In this document: positions 11,903-23,179 of the stretch, in pieces | Layout: the number at the start of each line of letters is the position of its first letter | How positions within the stretch are numbered: the first letter of the stretch is position 1 | DNA from: Holothuria scabra | Lineage: Eukaryota > Echinodermata > Holothuroidea > Aspidochirotida > Holothuriidae | NCBI GenBank assembly: GCA_037179385.1 | Contig: CM074184.1 | Location: 17,502,001-17,566,000 of the forward strand | Length of the DNA: 64,000 nucleotides | Reading direction: 5' to 3' | Notes under the pieces: generated by a model | What the model saw: only the letters and a program-made list of their open reading frames with translations | Databases searched by the model: none | Told to the model about the DNA's origin: nothing | Program-made: the position numbers and the translations under genes

Positions 11903-14474
11903 TTAAACAATTCACTCAGTCATAAATTGTCAGCCCTAATATATATTTTTATTTCTTATCATTACTGTGTCTTCCAAAAAGCATTTGTTCATCTCTTTGA
12001 TATTGTTTTAAGCCTGGCAAAGCTTTTTTTGTTTTGTCCTTTATTCCATCAGAATTTCCTGAGCCACATCAGATGACAAATTTTATCTCCTCAGGACATT
12101 GAGAGAGTTCATTGCTCACAGATTCTGTAGAAAACTTGAGGCCTCTCCTTGGAGGCATCTTAGGGGAATGACTGTCCCAAAGATTATTAAAGAGAGGCAT
12201 TACAAGTAGACAAGGAAAACTCAAATAATGCACATGATAGGAGTGTTTTAGGTGGGGTTTCTCTAGTGTATTGCATTTTCACTTTGTCCTTCTTTTTAGT
12301 ACACAGTATTGTTATTTCTCTGCAAGGGTAATTATCTTTTGATGAAAGTTAACTGTCTGCAGGATTCAACTGCTGAAATACCTTAGTGTTTTGAAATATT
12401 ATTTCATATCATTCTATTAAATTTGCTTTTAATCTACAGTACAGTACGAATCTTACAACTGAGAGAACTGAAAAGCTTTAGTTGTGTGCTATGTGCAGTA
12501 CAAATATTTTGAGTGGTTTATACGCCCCAAGTTCACCCAGAGTAACATGCCTCCCATCAAATGCATTCATTATTAAGATGCAAGGCCTAGATGCAATGCC
12601 TGATCAAGAATCTGAGTTGATGCTGCATTCTTGAGATTGTTTCAGAATTAAGCCTTAAATTCTGCTCATGAATTTTTCATATATAACATTGGTATTATAT
12701 GTGTTTGCTATTAGATAGGTAGGTAGACATTCACATCAAGTGTGTTGTGTCCCTTAAACCTACAAAAGCCAGCAGAAGTTAGTAACCTGTTTGACAGTAC
12801 TACCGTGTTTGCCTATTCCTCATTCTACGGTACATGAATACCACTCAGATTTTGCAAATGAAAATCTTCTTGTTAACTTATATGCAGTAATTGGAATGCA
12901 GATTTTTTCCATCACTGTTTTGTTCCTTCAAGACGATGCACTTGTTACGTCAAGATGATGATACTTTTCCTTGTGGATACCCTTTTTGCATTCCCTTTCT
13001 ATTCTAGCAAGCTAGGGCAGTGGTAATCCAGGCCTTCTCAATACTTAGAAGGAGGAGAACAGCATTCCTTCACTTTCAAAAGATTACTAATGTGTTAAAA
13101 ATCAAAGTCGATGCGTGATTTCTCAAATATTGGGGGCATGCTCTGTATCTGCCCCCTTCCACCCCTGCACCCCTAGGATTACTGCCCATGTATTTATTTC
13201 ATTACTGTACAGTTCTAATGTCAATTACTTAAGTGTTGTACATTACATAGTTGCCAGACGCAGAATCATGTGTTGGAGATCCTGTTCCCCACATTTTTTT
13301 TTTATTTTTTCCTCCATTTTCACTGCACCCACATCATTTCAACATGCTATAGTGCTTGCAGTGAGTTGAATTGATCATCATTTTATCTGTCCAAACTCAT
13401 TTGCAAAATTTTGTCTCAAAGGAAGCAGATCCTTTTAAAATATTATGCTTGGGATGAACTCTACTGATTCTTGAAATGTGTGGCAGCTAGCTGGTTGTAT
13501 CCTGTTCACCCTTTGCCATCAAGTTTGTATTCACCTAAAGGTCATGAAATGTTAAGTGGGGTAGACTATGTATCTCGCTACTGTACATAGTTGTGTGACT
13601 ATGTGCTTCAGACAGAGCATTCATCTTTACTGTCCTCTTATAATTGGAACTTAATGGACATCCTTTATTAGTCTACATAGTACATGTATGCAGTAGCTGT
13701 GTTTATAGCTCACAAGTATTGTGTATTCCCAAGGATGGTTAGTATACTGCCGGTGGACAGTGGTGGAAATTTTAAAGCCAACAATTTGCTGAAAGAAAAG
13801 ATAAAGCTAGATAAACCATTTTAATAATAATTTACATTTCATACTGATAAGAAGATGATACTACATTATTCATCTAACTTCATATGCTTTGTTTTGCATA
13901 CAAGTATGGCTGTATGTATACTGTTCCTTTTTACAACCATTGTATGATCCAGACAGACATGTTGAGTGAATGGGTTCTTTCTGTACATTAAATTGTGTTG
14001 TTTACTGCAGCATTAAATTGTGTTGTGTCGATATTATTTTAATCACAATCAGGGGGAGGTGACTTTATTATTACTCCTACAGATTTCAAATAAAGAATGG
14101 AATAATCTATGCAAGTGTTGATATCTATGCTCTTTTCTACGTTAGGTAAAGAAATTCAGTTTAGATGCTTGAAATACAGCTACTAGGTTCAATGACCATA
14201 TTAAATCAATATCATGCTACGGAATGATTTAGTCCCTGTTGCAGGAAAGCTCCCAGGGAACACGAGCAAACCTCATTAAATCGGTGATTTCATTATCATC
14301 AGTATTTCGCCTGCCCCATAGTAGGTGCTCTCAAGGCTGTGCTGTGATATTTTGGCCACTTTTAGCAGCAGGACTGATGCTTATTGATTTTTGGGCTTTC
14401 ACAAATACAATTAAGTGGTTTATAGGGAATTAATTCTGTTCTGTTTTTCTCTTCATTTTCACTCTCCTTTCCAG

Positions 14475-14612
14475 GTTTGGACAGGGTTGCTTCAGGCTTT
14501 GCATGCATTTGCCTTGGCTTGCAGATATGTGCCGTCTTAACAAGCTTCCAGGCAGCATATACCACACTGCCAGTGTTATTTACGGACTGCGGTGTCATGT
14601 TTTTATTTGGAG
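14475..14612 (+). CDS. Internal exon of a PMP22/EMP/claudin-like tetraspan membrane protein (TM2-TM3)
   Basis: This 138-nt exon has a long pyrimidine tract and CCAG acceptor at its left and a GTGAGT donor at its right. It reads open for 45 codons from 14477, entering with two bases of a split codon and leaving with one. The product is two hydrophobic segments: a helix with VASGFACICLGLQICAVL, and the start of another with CGVMFLFG. Its phase fits the exon at 29780 exactly, completing an alanine codon. An exon of this size covering helix 2 and part of helix 3 is typical of PMP22/EMP-type genes as I recall them. The protein would be a four-helix plasma-membrane protein of junctions or adhesion. 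Earlier exons, with helix 1 and the diagnostic first loop, were not found, so the family call is tentative while the exon call is strong. Confidence 0.72.
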
Positions 14613-15185
14613 GTGAGTAAAGGGAAGTTGTTACGAGAGTTTGCTTGCTTGGTAAGGGGTTCATTTTAACATATACTCGTTAACGCCTGAAATTTAAAGG
14701 AAAACTGGAAATGATAGCTGCAGGGGTTCTTGAACTTGAATAATTTGACGAATTTCAATCAAGTGGGATGATTAAAGTCACAGCAGCATTTTAAGTCTGC
14801 TGTTTGGGTCATGAAAAAAGACACTGGACAGAAATTTATGTCAGGCACAATGTAATTACAGTAGTGTTGTCAGACAGTCAGGATATTTGACACATCTTTG
14901 GTAAAAAGATAAAGAGAAACATTGATAATTAAACTTAATTATGATCGTTGTTTTTGTCAGCTTCATATTAAAAGAAAATGAAAACTGTTTAAAATGAAAC
15001 AATATTGTGGTTGTTGTAAAAAAAGAAAAAAATGGAACCTTTTTTTTTTTAGGGTGGAGGGGGACATGTAAAAAGGAATTTGTAACAAAACAGTATTTTG
15101 TAAAACAAATTAGTAATGTTAGCTTAGTGATGATTAACACTCCCAAGTTTCTCCAACATATTTTATAGAGACAGTTGTGTAGTGG

Positions 15186-15477
15186 GCTGTTCTGCTTCAT
15201 TATTGGCTCTCAAGAGTCATGTGACAATATTTGTTCTCCTCAGATGTGAAATTTAGTAGTAACTGCTCGGTTTACCTTGAATGTGCAATCTACATAGCCC
15301 CGGAGATATTAGGTAAATAGGAGGTAAGTATCAGGGCTCGTAGATTCCCAATCCAGGGAGTGTTGGGAAATATTGAAGTACTAAAATATTATGAAAGATA
15401 CTTTGAACAGAAATAAACAGAAAACTGTTAGATGTAGCTGTTGCTTTAAAATAAGTTTGGGAGGACTGCTCTTGCCT
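15186..15477 (+). repeat. Dispersed repeat family R1, copy 3 (uninterrupted)
   Basis: This copy has the landmarks GTCATGTGACAATATTT (about 15217), GGTTTACCTTGAAT (about 15269), GAAAGATACTTTGA (about 15392) and CTGCTCTTGCC (15467-15477). Between the last two landmarks and the left half it lacks the TTAA-flanked insert of copy 1, so it serves as an empty-site reference. The segment at 15333-15355 resembles the TCAGGGCTCG end of the 6.9-kb element and may be a small insertion. Confidence 0.65.
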
Positions 15478-15894
15478 ATTAACAGTTGTGCGATTCTTAC
15501 AAAATTTCATCAAGAATCAACCATTGGTCAAATGGTTATTACACAGTTAAATCTCATGAATAATTATTTGCAAATTTGTAACATGAAAAGTCATACTCCA
15601 GAGATGTATCTTTATGTTTTCCTTTGTTTATTTAAACTTTTATTTCAGGGACAGTACTTTTATAATTATGGATGTCTAAAGGTTTTGTTTTATTGTTTTG
15701 GAGGGTGGAAAGGGATGAGCTATTGACTTTCTTGAACATGTCCATGACAAACTGTAGTACAAATTAGTTGGTGCTCTAAGCAGCCTGTCTGATTTGTGAA
15801 AGTTAATAAAATATGGACCAACTCACCCAAGTATCCACAATACTATAATGTCCTATAACATCTGTCTGTTCACACAAACATTAAAACCCCACCA

Positions 15895-16003
15895 GGGGCC
15901 CGTTCCACAAAGAGTTACGCACAATCTTAAGTATGATTTACTGTTGGCTAAAGTATGGTGAATCAAACTTAAGATTGTGCATAACACTTTGTGGAACGGC
16001 CCC
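15895..16003. mobile_element. Short palindromic MITE with GGGGCC-CGTTCCACAAAG ends
   Basis: About 109 bp are almost entirely two arms of one hairpin. The left arm starts GGGGCCCGTTCCACAAAG and the right arm ends with its complement. Inside, CACAATCTTAAG pairs with CTTAAGATTGTG. It would form a stable stem in RNA or single-stranded DNA. Such CGTTCCACAAAG hairpins are, to my knowledge, abundant in several marine invertebrate genomes; the family was not checked here. Confidence 0.7.
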
Positions 16004-18221
16004 CAGATCTGTGAGGGGAGAAGGAGAAATAACAAACAAACATGAAATGTAACACATGTACAGTTAACAATTTGTAATAAAAAAGGAAATGCAAACACTA
16101 TACAACACTCTATTAAAATTATCATTGGCATTTTGAGAAATTTCTAAAGTGCTCAATTTTGTAGATGTAGATTTTATAATGTTCAAATAATTCCAACAGA
16201 CATTTCATCTGGGAATGTTCTTTCAACAGCCTGTGTTGAGTAAAATGGCTGTTTTGACTGTGTCACAATGCTTAGACTCATAATAACAATAATAACATTC
16301 AATATTAGTCCCAGCCCTGGAAATCACATTCATGTTTTTCTTTTTTATCTCTTGGATAATATTCATGACTGCATTATTTCTATTTTATAATTAACTCATT
16401 GCAATCTTTCACTTTTATTTCTATGAGCTTTAAACATTACCTAAGATATCTTGTTGTAAAATTACCTTTACAAATGTGCTTTCAGAGAAAACTGTACCTT
16501 CACAGGAGAGTAGTAGATTATTAATGCAAAATGTTTGTTATTGATCAGTCTTTTGGGAACCTGATTATCTAGACTTAATTGTTTTTTGGCCTTCAGGTGA
16601 TATACTGTATATATGACCCTAATCAGTGGACAACAGGGTGATACCAATTATTAGGGAATTACATGTTACGGTAAATTTTACATGTTAGGATTTGATGCCT
16701 GGTTTGTACAGAAAGTAAAAAATTTAGTTGGGTAGATAAACATTCTTGAGCAAATAGTTGTGGCATCATGAATTTACAATCTTGTCAATTGAAAAATTGT
16801 AAATCTGCAATACAGCTTAGATTTAAATTATGAATACTCCTTCTAAAATTAATTTATATTAAAGAATTCAAAAGTAATGGTGAAGATGTCAAAAGAAACA
16901 GTTGTAAAACTGAGGGATTTGTCAGTTCCTGTTCTAGTTTCAGTAATGCATAATTATGTTTGCAGGTGGCGCTCATGTAAGCAAATCTCTTAGAGTATAT
17001 CAATTCTGCTTTATCAATTTGAAAAGCTGCATCTAAATCTTTACATTTAAAGCCTTTATAAAAGATTTCTGATGGTTTAATTGTGTCAGTGATTAACTAC
17101 ACTTCAAAGTTCAATTTCTATTTTAGTTGATCTTTTCTTGTCTTAAATGTTTGGTTTAAATTTGTCTGTCAGAGTGATCTATAGTGTAAGACAGAAACCA
17201 GTGATTACTCTCAACCTCACGATTCCAAAAAGAAAACAGAGATTCACTACTTGTTGATGGATTTTAAATGCCACCAAACAAATCATTTTGACAGTCTCTT
17301 TAAAAATGTGGCTGAGGACGTTACTGCTGTTTACAGTGTATGGTATTGCTAATTTTGTACAATTCTTGAGGATCGTCAGTACATGCAGGCAGCATAAACT
17401 TACTAGGAGTGCAGTAGGTTTGTGTGCATTTTTCTTTCATTGTGGGATATCGGAATAAAGCTGCTTGGTTTGAGGGTGCATGTTATGTAATGGTACAGTA
17501 CATTTGCATCTGAAATGATTCAAGTATAAATAGGCAGAGTTGATGATCATGAAATTTTGGTATGTTTCATGTAGTTTGTGTGATTGCATTATGAGGTGGA
17601 TGTCATATCAGGAAGCACGACCTGTCATACTTTTCAGTAAATGTGTAAAGTTAAAAATGTCTGAATTTGCATGACTCAAATTTGTAAGGACTGTAAGTGG
17701 CGTACTGGTGACCTTTCATTAAGAGTATGCATATAGCTATACACTGTAGTTGTTCAAAGAAAAGAAACTTAAGTACAAGAGTGCATGATGGAAAGGCGGT
17801 CAAAACAGAACAAATTTAGTGAGTCAGCACAGTAGCATAGTGTTTTCCTAAATAGACTGGTATACCCTCAGTAGAACAAGGGCCGAGGAGGAAAATTTAA
17901 AGAGATAGTTAGGACCTCCACATATCAGCTTGTAGACAAATTAAATCCCTTTCAGTTCTGGGTAACAAAGACTTAAGAACTGGAACATGTTTTTAGGATG
18001 TAAGTTCTTGTTTTTCATTCACTTCTTTTAAGAAAATCCACATTGTCCCTCACACAGTTTCTGCCAAAGGAGGGGGAAGGGGAGGATGGATTTGTCCCTC
18101 CTTTCCAGAAGAAGGTGGGTACCCCCCCCCCCCCTTTTCATTTCCATAAAAGGAGGACACTTTCCAGTGTGTGAAGTTGCTAAAATAAATGGCCTTAAAA
18201 GCCCATCAGATTGTGCCTCAA

Positions 18222-18649
18222 GGCAATTTTTGTCCCCTGAACCCACTTGTTCCCTTAACTTAGATAAGACGAATTTTATTGTTTTCAATGGAAATGATGA
18301 TATGGTTAACTTTAATATTGATATTAATGGTAAATTGCTACAAAAGGTAGATTGTGTTAAATTTTTAGGTGTTTTCATAGACTCTAAACTTAGTTGGCAT
18401 GATCATATTAAGTATATTTCTGCTTTTCTTCAGGGGGCAATTTTTCTCCCCGGAACCCACTTTTTCCCTAAACTTAGATAAGACTAATTTTATTGTTTTC
18501 AATGGAAATGATGATATGGTAAACTTTAATATTGATATTAATGGTAAATTGCTACAAAAGGTAGATTGTGTTAAATTTTTAGGTGTTTTCATAGACTCTA
18601 AACTTACTTGGCATGATCACATTAAGTATATTTCTGCTCTTGTTGCAAA
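18222..18649 (+). repeat. 214-bp tandem duplication inside the non-LTR fragment
   Basis: Positions 18222-18435 and 18436-18649 are near-identical copies at a constant offset of 214 bp. Both include the AATGGAAATGATGATATGG and TTAGGTGTTTTCATAGACTC segments and differ by only a few substitutions. The junction near 18431 (CTTCAGGGGGCAATTTTT) marks the unit border. High identity implies the duplication is younger than the mutations that killed the ORF downstream. Confidence 0.85.
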
Positions 18650-19180
18650 AAGTGTAGGAATCCTTTCAAAACTGAAACATACACTCCCTAGAAGCATTCT
18701 CAGGTCCCTTTATCAAACACTTGTACACTTGTACTCCCACATCTCACTTACTGTTGCATTTTTTGGTCTGGATCAAGCATTTATTAAATAAGTTAGGTGT
18801 TCTACAGAAAAGAGCAATCAGACATATCACCTGTTCCAATTCGAGAGATCATACAAACAATTTATTTAAATCCATGAATTTACTCAAAACTTACTGACCT
18901 ATTCAAACTACATGTTGCCAGCTTTGTCTACCGTTCTCTACATGAAATGCTTCCAAGCTCACTACACTCTCCCTTTACACACAACTCATCGATACATTCA
19001 CATAACACAAGAAAAGCTGATCATCTACATACAAGGAAGCATCACAACAATTTGTACAAGAACAGTCTGCATTACCGTGCCACCACTCTTTGGAATCACC
19101 TACCGTCTACTGTTAAGACAAAGCCTTCCTTAGCTTCTTTTAGGAAAAATCTTCAAAGGTTCTATATAAGCTTGTATTAA
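18240..19180 (+). pseudogene. Broken non-LTR reverse transcriptase C-terminus
   Basis: Coding pieces lie in different frames: about 18399-18791 carries the thumb-like region, and 18947-19180 carries the end of the protein and a stop. A stop near 18789 and frame changes between 18790 and 18950 break the chain. The first 214 bp of coding sequence are duplicated in tandem. No function is expected. It lies in an intron of the tetraspan gene in sense orientation. Confidence 0.7.
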
Positions 19181-19484
19181 ACCCATGAACTTGTTTAATA
19201 TACTGTATTCCTGCCTGTTTAGCTTCTTTGTTAAGCCCGAGGGGTGGGTGGTGGTTGGGTTCTAGGACGGGTGAGGTGGGATGGTGGATTGCGTGTCCAT
19301 TATGACTTTTCTTTTGTTTTTCCTAGTCTTATCTTCTATCTTCGTGTTTTCTTTATTATTTCTTTTTTTTAGGGAGTGTCACTTCTCGACAAGCCCGAAA
19401 GGGTTTCTAAGTGCACTTCCTTTCACTCTCTTTGTTACTTATTTACTTTGTGACACTTATTTTCAATCTTGTGTTGTGATAAAC

Positions 19485-19515
19485 CAAAAATAAATAAATG
19501 AATGAATGAATGAAC
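19485..19515 (+). repeat. (ATGA)n / ATAAAT 3' tail microsatellite
   Basis: A short run of AATAAATAAATGAATGAATGAATG follows the non-LTR 3' end. It is best read as the template-derived 3' tail of the element rather than an independent microsatellite. Confidence 0.6.
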
Positions 19516-22199
19516 TTAAGCCTAGGACAACATCAAGTTAGACTAGGGGTTTTTTGGATTGTAAATTCCCTCCCCTGGTTTTTGTGTTTCTGGTACACTA
19601 GAATCCCTGCTTCACAAACCTTCTATTTATGATTGTAATTTCAAGTCACCTGCAACATTTATCCTGGCACTGTAACTTTAGTAATTGCACAGTTCAGACA
19701 GAATACAGGTGACCTCCCTTGTTTTTATCTACTTGCCAAACTGACATGGTAAAGCGATGTGTTCTGCCAACTGTTGATAGGAAACTATTCTGTGCAGTGC
19801 CATCAGAGCAAGACATTGAATTGACCACAAGCAAATGATATTGTGTATATCTGAGGATGATTTCACTGGGCAGACAAAACATTAAAAAGTATTTCACATG
19901 CATTACTGTATTTTAAAAGGAATGCAAGATGCAGTAACTTTTTTGCTTCAACATTGCATGCACACATTTATCATAACCACAAGCTGGTTCGCTAAGCTAC
20001 TGACATATGCTGAAATTTCTTGGACATGCAGCTCTCGAGGTTGGAAGTTTTTGAATTATCCTTCGTATTTTGAAAAATTGGACTTGAATACTAAAGTGAG
20101 GCTTAAAATTAACATGAGGTAAAATAAGCATCTTGTTAGCAGGTGAAAAGATTAGGGCAGAAATCATTTGCAATATGCAAAGGTTCATATATTACAGGAA
20201 TTCAGTTACTGGAAACATTTCCTGTCTGTTTCCTTTAAGAGTACTGTAAACTGTGAAGTACAGTAGGAATTTTTACACCCCTCCCCCCACCCCTCCCATT
20301 GAATGTTACATCCTTCTTCAGTTGGCTTGGCCTTATTCATTTACAGTTGAATATTTTGAATTTCAATTATATGTTACATTATGCAGCTGTTACCAATTAA
20401 AAATTGTGCGCAGACTTTCTACTTGGAGATCGAGACGAACATGCACTGTACCTCATCAGCAGCTGACTGGGCTGAAAGGCAACTTAACTGCAAGAACGGT
20501 GCTCTTGTCTCTGCTAATTTGCATGTAGACACAGAAGCAACAAAGAACAGATGCATATTTATCCATTCCTCTCACTGTACACACTAACTGTCACCAGACG
20601 ACTGTGCAATATTTCCAAGCTGCTATGCTTTTCATGAGCCTGTTTTATATGAGTTTGCATTTTGGATAACATATTGCTCAGTTTAGAGTCTTGTATTCAG
20701 TTTTGGGGCAAGCTGTCTAGATTTTATCAAATGTCATGTTGAAAGAGTAACCCAATCTGATGGTGGAGGCCATGTAGTATCATAAGAGGTGTAGGACTGA
20801 TGGAGAATTACAAGTCCATGGATGAGATAGAGAGGGAATTTCTCTTCATCGACTCAAAGAACATTATTAGTTTGCCTTCATTTCAGATCTAGGTTTCCTA
20901 AGTACTTTGCATGCCAAGCTTGAAACAGCATTAAAAATCACTTAGAAGCTGCAAAGCTTTACCTTCACTCACTGGAATACTTCAGGTTATTTTCTTTTCT
21001 TTTTTTTTCTGGTGGTGGGGGCACAGGGGTCAGTGATACTTCAGTTATTTTAAGGACACATCATGTTAAGATTCAAAGTAATCAAATTGTTCTCATGTTG
21101 TCCCTTTGAGTGTTAAAAGTTGCTAGCCTTTTCACGTTTTTACATTTTTATTCAAAGCAATTTTCAAGTCTAGGTTGTATCTGGTTGCCATCTGCTGTAC
21201 CCTGTACATGTATTAACTAACTAGTATTTTCACATTATTTGGGGAAAATTTTCAATGGGTGGCACCATTTCAAAATTTCTCCTATGAGGAATTGTGATTT
21301 TACTACATAAATACAGCAAAGCTGCATGTCAAGAACAGTAAGAAATTTAAAGGGTTTTTGGTCGGAAAGGATCAATGCTTATTTACAAACTGTTTCAATT
21401 TAACTGAAGGCTAGCTGTGTCATGTTTGTTACAGTAGTTTACAAATTGCTTTGTTTGGAAAAATTTGCAACTTTGTCAAGGCTTTCATCCAACTCCTCAG
21501 TGTATCTTCTCTTGTGTAAAACAACAACACTGTAACAAAGAATTCATTCACTGGCTTACATGCATACTACTACATGTAACTTATTCCAGCAACAATCTTA
21601 CATTTTCCAGTAGGCTAGCACTTTCTTTGTTAAATCTCTTTGTTTTGTTTTGTCATAATTTGATAAAATGTAGGCCAATGCTGTGTTCACAAATGTGTAA
21701 AAACAACATAAAACTTGACATTGATAAAACAGCCATCTGTGTGTATGCTAAAATTCATTTATTGAATTACTTAAGTTTTCTATCATAGTGATTGATAAGC
21801 AGCAAGAAAACAAGCGAGGCAAATATAATTCTGCCCGTTATTTCCTCAGGAGATTCATAGGGCTAGAGTACAAATAAACTATGTACAGAATTCTTATTTT
21901 GTAATATTGTATGTCAGGAAATAATTTATCTGGTATCGCATCACATTTTGCTACCCAAAATGGACAAATTGCTATACAAAAACAAAATTGTGTAGCAGAT
22001 TTTGTACATTAAACGTATGGGTTGGTAGTGATTTTGTGATCTAAGAGCCCCGATAAAAAAAATGCTATGCAAAATTTGAACACTAAATTATTCCCTGTAT
22101 GTTACACAAAATTGAAAAAGTGTACTGTACCTCAAGTCTAAAATTTCAAAATATACATTTCAAAGCATGAGGAATTGATTCAAACAGTTAACAGTAGCT

Positions 22200-22544
22200 C
22201 CCATGTTCATAGGAGAATCCTGGGCTGAGATTTATAAAATAATGCAGGTTATTTATTCGATTTGGAATGGTACATTGTGCAATAATTTGTGATGTTTTTG
22301 CAGTTGTACTACTCAAATTACATCCTTTATACTTGTTTTTGTGAAAGGGACTGCACCTTATGCCAATATGCAATGAGTTCTACTCTGATGGTGTGATGTA
22401 ATTAATTAAACCCTCTCTGGAAAACATGTTACAGTATATGCATTCAAACAGGATGCCTATAAGGTCAAAAAAACACTTAAATTAATCTCAAAGGGAAACA
22501 GAGCATGTGAAGTCTAAAATTTACAACAAGAAAGTAACAATATT
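22200..22544 (+). repeat. Left half of a duplicated segment split by the DIRS element
   Basis: This is homologous to 40541-40577 plus 40829-41048. Shared landmarks are CCATGTYCATAG, CTGAGAT, GTGCAATAATTTGTGATGT, GTGATGTAATTAATTAA, AACATGTTA and AGAAAGTAACAA (one or a few changes each). The right half resumes at 29025. Together they show an older duplicated sequence into which the DIRS element inserted. No coding content. Confidence 0.75.
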
Positions 22545-22561
22545 AATTCACATCGCTGACA

Positions 22562-22683
22562 TATACTTACCCCTTGCTACATCTTAATTGCATATTACCC
22601 GCGCCCCGCGCGCTACTCGGAAAAGTTCTAGCACCGCGCCCTCACTTCGCCCCGCACACCTAGACGATCGTCCTCATTACCCT
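22562..22683. repeat. DIRS left inverted terminal repeat
   Basis: About 121 bp match the reverse complement of 28868-28988 with two substitutions that I can see (CTTCGCC/CTTTGCC and CATTACC/CATCACC). Outside this block the two termini have different unique tips: ATTCACATCGCTGACAT at the left and a CACCAGGAAGGTGGGGGG tip at the right. Near-identity of the repeats suggests a fairly recent insertion. Confidence 0.92.
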
Positions 22684-23179
22684 TCCGTGCTAGTCTTTGC
22701 TACCTCGGAGGTTATCATGAGGCCGGATTTTGTCAGCTTTCTGCACTTCTTCCGTCCAGGAATTCAGCTAAGTATCGTTATTTTGTTAACTTACTGTTCC
22801 TTAATCCCATTGACCCTTTCCCGTTTCCATTTGAGGTCTCGTGGCAGGTTTTTCGGGCTTAGTTTTTTGCCGTAGGCTTCCCGTTTTGGTTCGGAGCTTA
22901 GGCCTCCTAGCCTAACGCTTCTTACTACGTGTTTTTGGGTAGCCTCGTGCTTAGCACGCGCTACTTTAACAAGCCTTCTTGCTTTCATTCCTAAGCTTTC
23001 GTTTGTATTGTTGGCTTGTTCCTCCAAGGTCTAGTGACCTTTGCCCCAGTATTTTAAGCATTTATTGCTTTCCTTTTTCCTGAGCTAGGCTTGTACTGTT
23101 GCCTAGTCTGTTAGGAGTTCTTATCGTTGTTATTATTGTTGTATTGTGGTTCTCCTCTCCCCTTGTGTCTCCTTCCGCC
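22684..23179 (+). other. DIRS 5' leader
   Basis: This roughly 500-bp stretch between the left terminal repeat and the probable ORF1 start has no long ORF. It is T-rich and moderately GC-rich. It presumably holds promoter and untranslated leader sequence, but no motif could be assigned. Confidence 0.5.

Larger units (their letters stand above)
1..14474. other. Non-coding sequence upstream of the first recognised exon
   Basis: No convincing protein exon is visible here on either strand. Short ORFs exist but lack codon-like composition, paired splice sites or recognisable domains. This is probably intron or 5' flank of the tetraspan gene whose exon starts at 14475; the exons for helix 1 and the first extracellular loop were not found. 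The separately listed repeats sit inside it. Between them (1-527, 1722-2828, 3311-3917, 4095-6946, 7341-9020, 9266-10609, 11033-11647 and 11907-14474) I see only AT-rich, CpG-poor sequence with many TACTGTA/TACAGTA words and short homopolymers. Confidence 0.6.
18222..19515 (+). mobile_element. 5'-truncated L2/CR1-like non-LTR retrotransposon, 3' end
   Basis: Frame-shifted ORF pieces between about 18240 and 19180 match the C-terminal part of a non-LTR reverse transcriptase. A KTNFIVFN-type strand is followed by FLGVFIDSKLTWHDHI, the usual KFLG and WxxHI block. Further on comes a C-terminal tail with HNTRKADHL and TLWNHLPSTVK. A 3' untranslated region follows, ending in AATAAATAAATGAATGAATG, a short-repeat tail like those of L2-type elements. 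The catalytic palm and endonuclease are missing, so this is a dead 5'-truncated copy. Confidence 0.75.

Noticed and set aside
22588..22875. ORFs at 22588 (+) and 28729 (-) sharing an N-terminal peptide
   Set aside because: They arise because both lie in the inverted terminal repeats of DIRS; no sign of coding use.
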